Shown here piece after piece: positions 59,853 to 64,000 of a DNA stretch of 64,000 nt. The position numbers were made by a program, and so were the translations under genes. Numbering within the stretch: position 1 is the first letter of the stretch; every line of letters starts with the position of its first letter. Origin of the DNA: Aquamicrobium defluvii. GTDB lineage: Bacteria; Pseudomonadota; Alphaproteobacteria; Rhizobiales; Rhizobiaceae. Location: contig NZ_SNZF01000002.1 in assembly GCF_004363725.1 (NCBI RefSeq), positions 186,001 to 250,000 of the forward strand, in the 5' to 3' direction. The notes below the pieces were generated by a model. The model had not been told where the DNA came from. It did no database searches and saw only the letters and a list, made by a program, of their open reading frames with translations.

Positions 59853-61511
59853 ATGTCCGTGGACCGTTCCGCTTTCGACCGTATCCTTGCCGAGCTTCGC
59901 CAGCGCCACAGCACAGGCAAGGTGGATGCGCGCGCCGCCTTCCGCGCCGACCCGCGGCGTTTCGCGCGGCTGTCCGCCACCGATGGCGACATGCTGCTCG
60001 ACTGGTCCAAATGCGCGGTCGACGACGCCACCATGGACCTGCTTGGCAAACTGGCGGCAGCCGCGGGCATGGAAGCGCGGCGCGACGCCATGTTCGCCGG
60101 CGCTCCTATCAACGTGACCGAGGACCGCGCTGTGCTGCACACAGCCTTGCGCGCTCCGGGCAGGCACGAACCGGACATCGACGGTCATGACATCGGTGCG
60201 GATGTGGCCTCGGTGCTGGATGCGATGAGCGCCTTCGCCAATGCGATCCGCAGCGGCGAGGCGCGGGGGGCGACCGGCAAGGCGATTACCGACATCGTCA
60301 ATATCGGCATCGGCGGTTCGGATCTCGGCCCCGTCATGGTGACGCTGGCGCTCGCGCCCTGGCATGACGGGCCCCGCGCCCATTATGTGTCCAATATCGA
60401 CGGCGCGCATATCCACGACACGCTGAAGGGGCTCGATCCCGAGACCACGCTCGTCATCGTCGCCTCCAAGACCTTCACCACGGTCGAGACCATGACAAAT
60501 GCCCGGACGGCGAAGAGCTGGATCGAAAAGGCGCTGGGCAAGGAGGCGGTCGCGCATCATTTCGCCGCCGTCTCCACCGCGCTCGATCTGGTCGCCGCCT
60601 TCGGCATCACGCCGGAGCGCGTGTTCGGCTTCTGGGACTGGGTCGGCGGGCGCTATTCGGTGTGGGGTGCGATCGGCCTGCCGGTGATGATCGCGATCGG
60701 TCCGCAACGCTTTCGCGACATGCTTGCGGGCGCGCATGAGATGGACACGCATTTCCGCACCGCACCGCTTTCCTCCAACCTGCCCGCGCTGCTTGGCCTC
60801 GTTGGCTGGTGGCACCGCGTCGTGTGCGGCTATCCATCCCGTGCCGTCATCCCCTATGACCAGCGCCTGTCGCGCCTGCCCGCCTATCTCCAGCAGCTCG
60901 ACATGGAATCCAACGGCAAGAGCACGTCGCTCGACGGGACGCCGGTCACCACGCCCACCGGCCCGCTGGTATGGGGCGAGCCCGGCACCAACGGCCAGCA
61001 TGCCTTCTTCCAGCTCCTGCATCAGGGCACCGACATCATCCCCGTCGAATTCCTCGTCGCCGCCAACGGCCACGAGCCGGAACTGCGGCATCAGCACGAC
61101 CTTCTGCTCGCCAACTGCCTGGCGCAGTCCGAGGCGCTGATGAAGGGCCGCACGCTGGAGGAGGCACGCGCGCAGATGCTGGCCAAAGGCATGGACCTCG
61201 CAAAAGTGGACAGGATCGCGCCACATCGCGTCTTTTCAGGCAATCGCCCGTCGATCACCATTCTCTACAGGTCTCTCGATCCGGCGACGCTCGGCCGGCT
61301 GGTCGCGCTCTATGAACATCGCGTCTTTGTCGAAGGTGTGCTTTACAACATCAATTCCTTCGACCAGTGGGGGGTCGAGCTCGGCAAGGAACTGGCGACG
61401 CAATTGCTGCCTGTCGTGGAAGGCAAGGAGAATGCCGCGGGCAGAGACGCCTCGACCGCCGGTCTGGTGAAACACATTCTCGGGCTCAGAGAGAAACAGG
61501 GCGCGAGCTGA
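59853..61511 (+). CDS. pgi: Glucose-6-phosphate isomerase
   Basis: Interconverts glucose-6-phosphate and fructose-6-phosphate. 552 residues from ATG at 59853, a usual length; the frame is open from 59754 but that part is not conserved, and the GGAG lies unusually close to this ATG. Motifs: [48 protein letters not shown], and the catalytic-region [21 protein letters not shown] phosphatase and a racemase-like gene follow closely in the same direction. Confidence 0.95.
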   Translation: MSVDRSAFDRILAELRQRHSTGKVDARAAFRADPRRFARLSATDGDMLLDWSKCAVDDATMDLLGKLAAAAGMEARRDAMFAGAPINVTEDRAVLHTALRAPGRHEPDIDGHDIGADVASVLDAMSAFANAIRSGEARGATGKAITDIVNIGIGGSDLGPVMVTLALAPWHDGPRAHYVSNIDGAHIHDTLKGLDPETTLVIVASKTFTTVETMTNARTAKSWIEKALGKEAVAHHFAAVSTALDLVAAFGITPERVFGFWDWVGGRYSVWGAIGLPVMIAIGPQRFRDMLAGAHEMDTHFRTAPLSSNLPALLGLVGWWHRVVCGYPSRAVIPYDQRLSRLPAYLQQLDMESNGKSTSLDGTPVTTPTGPLVWGEPGTNGQHAFFQLLHQGTDIIPVEFLVAANGHEPELRHQHDLLLANCLAQSEALMKGRTLEEARAQMLAKGMDLAKVDRIAPHRVFSGNRPSITILYRSLDPATLGRLVALYEHRVFVEGVLYNINSFDQWGVELGKELATQLLPVVEGKENAAGRDASTAGLVKHILGLREKQGAS

Positions 61512-61526
61512 AGGAGAAGCAGGGTC

Positions 61527-62264
61527 TTGGCCGGAATCAAGGGAATCCTTTTCGACAAGGACGGCACGCTGGTCGACTTCCACGCGACATGGTCGGCCGT
61601 AGCCGAACTGATGGCGATGGAGGCGGCCGACGGCAACAGGGACAAGGCCGACAGGTTGCTGGAGGCGGCCGGGCTCGACCCGGAGACACACACCTTCAGA
61701 GCCGATTCCGTCTTTGCCGCCGGCACCAATCTCGACATCATCGAGTTGTGGTTTCCCGGGCTGCCGCGCAGCGCACAGCTTGAAACCGTGGAACGTTTCA
61801 ACCGCATCACCACCGACAAGGGCGCGGCCATGGCGGTTGCTCTTCCCGGCGTCATCAGCGCACTGGGCAGCCTGCATGCCCAGGCCTACCGGCTGGGCGT
61901 GGCGACCAACGATTCGACGCTCGGCTGCGAGAGAACGCTGGTGGCCCTCGGTATCGCCCAGCTGTTCGAGGCGGCCTATGGCTATGACGCGGTGGCCAAC
62001 GCCAAGCCGGCGCCCGACACGGTACGCGCCTTCTGCGACCTGACCGGGCTCAAGCCCTCGGAGATCGCCATGGTGGGCGACAACCGTCACGACCTCGACA
62101 TGGCCCATGCGGGCGGCTGCGGCCTTGCCATAGGGGTGCTTTCGGGCACGGGAACGCGCGATTCGCTGTCCTCGCTTGCTGACGTGGTGCTGGAGTCCGC
62201 CGCCGATCTGCCGGGCTACCTCGCCTCCCTGGGGTCGATTCCGCGCAAGAAAGCGGTGTTCTGA
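61527..62264 (+). CDS. HAD-superfamily phosphatase (phosphoglycolate-phosphatase-like)
   Basis: 245 residues, TTG start at 61527 with AAGGAG about nine bases further upstream. HAD motif I LFDKDGTLVDFHATWSAV (the second residue of DxDGT is Lys: DKDGT, as in several bacterial members), motif II around VATNDST, motifs III and IV in NAKPAPD and MVGDNRHDLDMAHAGG. 15 bases after pgi and 3 bases before the racemase-like gene, so one operon. Substrate unknown. Confidence 0.85.
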   Translation: MAGIKGILFDKDGTLVDFHATWSAVAELMAMEAADGNRDKADRLLEAAGLDPETHTFRADSVFAAGTNLDIIELWFPGLPRSAQLETVERFNRITTDKGAAMAVALPGVISALGSLHAQAYRLGVATNDSTLGCERTLVALGIAQLFEAAYGYDAVANAKPAPDTVRAFCDLTGLKPSEIAMVGDNRHDLDMAHAGGCGLAIGVLSGTGTRDSLSSLADVVLESAADLPGYLASLGSIPRKKAVF

Positions 62265-62267
62265 AGC

Positions 62268-63065
62268 ATGAAGCCCCAGCTCTGCCGTCCTGTGGCGGTG
62301 TTTGACGCGGGCATCGGCAGCTATGCCATCGTGGCCGAAATCCACAAGGCGTTCCCGAAACGGGACATCCTCTATTTCGCCGACCGCGCCAGCTTTCCCT
62401 ATGGCGGCAAGGGGCGCGACGAGCTGCTTTCGGTGATGCGGCGCTCCCTGACCTTCCTGTCGCGGTACGAACCGGGCGCCATCGTCATCGCCTCCAATGC
62501 GCCCTCCATCATGGTGCTGGAGGAGTTGCAGCGCGAACCCGGACCGCCTCTGTTCGGCGTGCACCCGCCCCTGGAAAAGGCGCTTTCACGGACACGGACC
62601 GGACATGTCGGCATCCTGGGCGTCCGCTCGCTGGTCGAAAGCCCGATGCTCTCCGGCTTCATAGCCCGACACACGGCGCATCCCGACCGGGTTGCGCAAA
62701 TCGACGCCTCGCCCATGGTTGAGCTGGTCGAAAGCGGGGCGTTCCTGTTCGACCCGGCCGCAACCCAGCAACGCGTCGAAGCCTTCATGCGCGAGGTTCG
62801 CGACCGCCATCCCCGCATCGACGTTTTCACGCTGTCGAGCACGCATCTGCCATGGCTGGCGGATTTCTTCATGAAAGCCTGCCCCGCCGCCGTCTTCCTC
62901 GATCCGGCGACGGAGGTTGTCGCCGGGCTGTGCCCGGAAGAGGGCGGCAGCGGGCAGATCCGCGGGCTGGTTACCGGGAGCGAGCGCTACGACATCGCCT
63001 CGTTCCGGGCCATGCTGGACAAGATGGGCGTGTCGATACCGCTGGAAGCGGTGACCGTCGGCTGA
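62268..63065 (+). CDS. Glutamate/aspartate racemase-like protein lacking both catalytic cysteines
   Basis: 265 residues of the MurI fold: AVFDAGIGSYAIVAEI (Asp13 kept) and YFADRASFPYGGKGRDELLS. MurI uses two cysteines, in ACNTAS and LGCTH. Here the blocks read IASNAPSIMV (Ser76) and LSSTHLPWL (Ser191), so both are Ser while the flanking residues, including Thr192-His193, are kept. Normal cofactor-independent racemisation is not expected. It could be a hydrolase- or binding-type relative. Third gene of pgi-HAD-racemase-like; it converges with the acyl-CoA ligase gene. Confidence 0.8.
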   Translation: MKPQLCRPVAVFDAGIGSYAIVAEIHKAFPKRDILYFADRASFPYGGKGRDELLSVMRRSLTFLSRYEPGAIVIASNAPSIMVLEELQREPGPPLFGVHPPLEKALSRTRTGHVGILGVRSLVESPMLSGFIARHTAHPDRVAQIDASPMVELVESGAFLFDPAATQQRVEAFMREVRDRHPRIDVFTLSSTHLPWLADFFMKACPAAVFLDPATEVVAGLCPEEGGSGQIRGLVTGSERYDIASFRAMLDKMGVSIPLEAVTVG

Positions 63066-63083
63066 CGGCCACCGCAATTTCTG

Positions 63084-64000
63084 TCAGGAGTCGCGCAGTT
63101 CTCGCCTGAGGATCTTGCCCACCGGCGTTTTCGGCAACTCGTCGCGGAACTCGATGTATTTCGGACGCTTGTAGCCGGTGAGGTTTTCCCGGCAATAAGC
63201 GATCAGCGCCTCGACGGTGAGGTTGGGGTCGCGGCGCACCACGAAGAGCTTCGGAACCTCGCCCGACTTCTCATCCGGCACGCCGACGGCAGCCGCCTCC
63301 AGAACGCCCGGATGATTGGCGACGACTTCCTCCAGCTCGTTCGGGTAGACGTTGAAGCCGGAGACGAGGATCATGTCCTTCTTGCGGTCAACGATCTTGG
63401 TGAAGCCTTCGGCATTCATGAAGCCCATGTCGCCGGTCTTGAAGAAACCGTCCGGCGTCATGACCTTTTCGGTCTCCTCCGGCCGGTTCCAGTATCCGGC
63501 CATGACCTGCGGCCCGCGGATACAGATTTCGCCGACCTCGCCCGGTGCGACGTCGTTGCCGTCGTCGTCGCGTATGACAACCTCGGTCGATGGAATGGGC
63601 AGGCCGATGGTGCCGGTGAAATCCGGCGACGAGCATTTGTTGGCCGTCGCGACCGGCGAAGTTTCCGAAAGGCCGTAGCCCTCGGTGATGTGGTTGCCGG
63701 TCAGCGCCTTCCAGCGGTCGGCCACGCCCTGCTGCACGGCCATGCCGCCGCCCAGCGAAAGCACCAGCGAACTGAAATTCAGCTTGCGGAACTCCTCATT
63801 GTTGAGCAGCGCATTGAACAGCGTGTTGAGACCGGGGAAAATGTTGAACGAATGGTTGCGGATCTCCTTCACGAATGCCGGAATATCGCGCGGATTGGGA
63901 ATGAGCACATTGAGCGCGCCCTGCTGCATGCCCATCAAGCCGTTCACCGTGAGAGCGAAGATGTGATAGAGGGGCAGCGCGCAGACATAGACCTGATGCG
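63084..64000 (-). CDS. fadD: Long-chain fatty acyl-CoA ligase (3' part; 5' end beyond the window)
   Basis: About 305 codons remain and the frame is open to the window edge, reading [20 protein letters not shown] at the edge. ANL motifs: [35 protein letters not shown], the fatty-acyl signature [20 protein letters not shown], and catalytic Lys in [16 protein letters not shown]. Activates fatty acids for beta-oxidation. Any internal Met is not the start. Confidence 0.92.
   Translation of the reverse strand, partial: HQVYVCALPLYHIFALTVNGLMGMQQGALNVLIPNPRDIPAFVKEIRNHSFNIFPGLNTLFNALLNNEEFRKLNFSSLVLSLGGGMAVQQGVADRWKALTGNHITEGYGLSETSPVATANKCSSPDFTGTIGLPIPSTEVVIRDDDGNDVAPGEVGEICIRGPQVMAGYWNRPEETEKVMTPDGFFKTGDMGFMNAEGFTKIVDRKKDMILVSGFNVYPNELEEVVANHPGVLEAAAVGVPDEKSGEVPKLFVVRRDPNLTVEALIAYCRENLTGYKRPKYIEFRDELPKTPVGKILRRELRDS

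Overview
This window is GC-rich chromosomal DNA from an alphaproteobacterium of the order Hyphomicrobiales (Rhizobiales), most likely the Phyllobacteriaceae / Mesorhizobium-Aminobacter-Nitratireductor neighbourhood. The pointers are a CP4-type (class II) aroA next to cmk and rpsA, a PdhS-like cytosolic histidine kinase, a tRNA-His with A73 and no G at position -1, an ScfR-type regulator facing isocitrate lyase, a five-step hut operon containing hutF, and rhizobial-style intergenic repeats. There is no prophage, conjugative element, rRNA operon or CRISPR array. The only mobile-element trace is a decayed IS481-family transposase.

Layout. 1-3.0 kb: rpsA (cut by the window edge), cmk and aroA, all on the minus strand. 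3.2-9.2 kb: an acidic FYDLN-type protein, tRNA-Ala(GGC), a small conserved ORF, a soluble FtsK-type translocase, the 3' relic of a TonB-dependent receptor, a membrane diguanylate cyclase and a small lipoprotein. 9.2-14.6 kb: a Ugp-like ABC importer operon facing a metallophosphoesterase, plausibly a glycerophosphodiester uptake-and-hydrolysis unit. 14.6-20.1 kb: surE facing a SorC-type regulator, then the PdhS-like kinase. 20.2-26.8 kb: phasin, tRNA-His, the IS481 relic, acetoacetyl-CoA synthetase and an AsmA protein; phasin and acetoacetyl-CoA synthetase both belong to polyhydroxybutyrate metabolism.

26.8-32.6 kb: an L,D-transpeptidase facing away from a tight four-gene biosynthetic cassette (asparagine-synthetase-like amidotransferase, acyl carrier protein, acid-AMP ligase, NadE-like amide synthase) of unknown product. 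32.6-40.7 kb: a complete histidine-utilisation locus, hutC-hutF on one strand and hutI-hutH-hutG-hutU-hutD on the other, running histidine through formiminoglutamate and N-formylglutamate to glutamate. 40.7-43.3 kb: a small regulator facing a sulfide:quinone-reductase-like flavoprotein, a DUF1641 protein and an IscU/SufU-like protein that has lost scaffold residues. 43.4-45.4 kb: a nitrilase-family hydrolase, a GNAT acetyltransferase and a SnoaL-like protein. 45.5-49.6 kb: a putrescine/spermidine importer, potFGHI. 50-54.4 kb: an EamA exporter, the ScfR-like regulator and isocitrate lyase with a small partner gene. 54.5-64 kb: a frameshifted receiver-domain gene, pyrC, an MttB-family methyltransferase with a MocR regulator, pgi, a HAD phosphatase, a glutamate-racemase-like protein lacking both catalytic cysteines, and the 3' part of a fatty acyl-CoA ligase.

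The best candidates for undescribed biology are the asnB-ACP-ligase-nadE cassette and the flavoprotein-DUF1641-degenerate SufU operon. Next come the cysteine-less racemase homologue and the CP4-like EPSP synthase with glycine at residue 100. Assignments come from reading the sequence and recalled family motifs; no database search was run.
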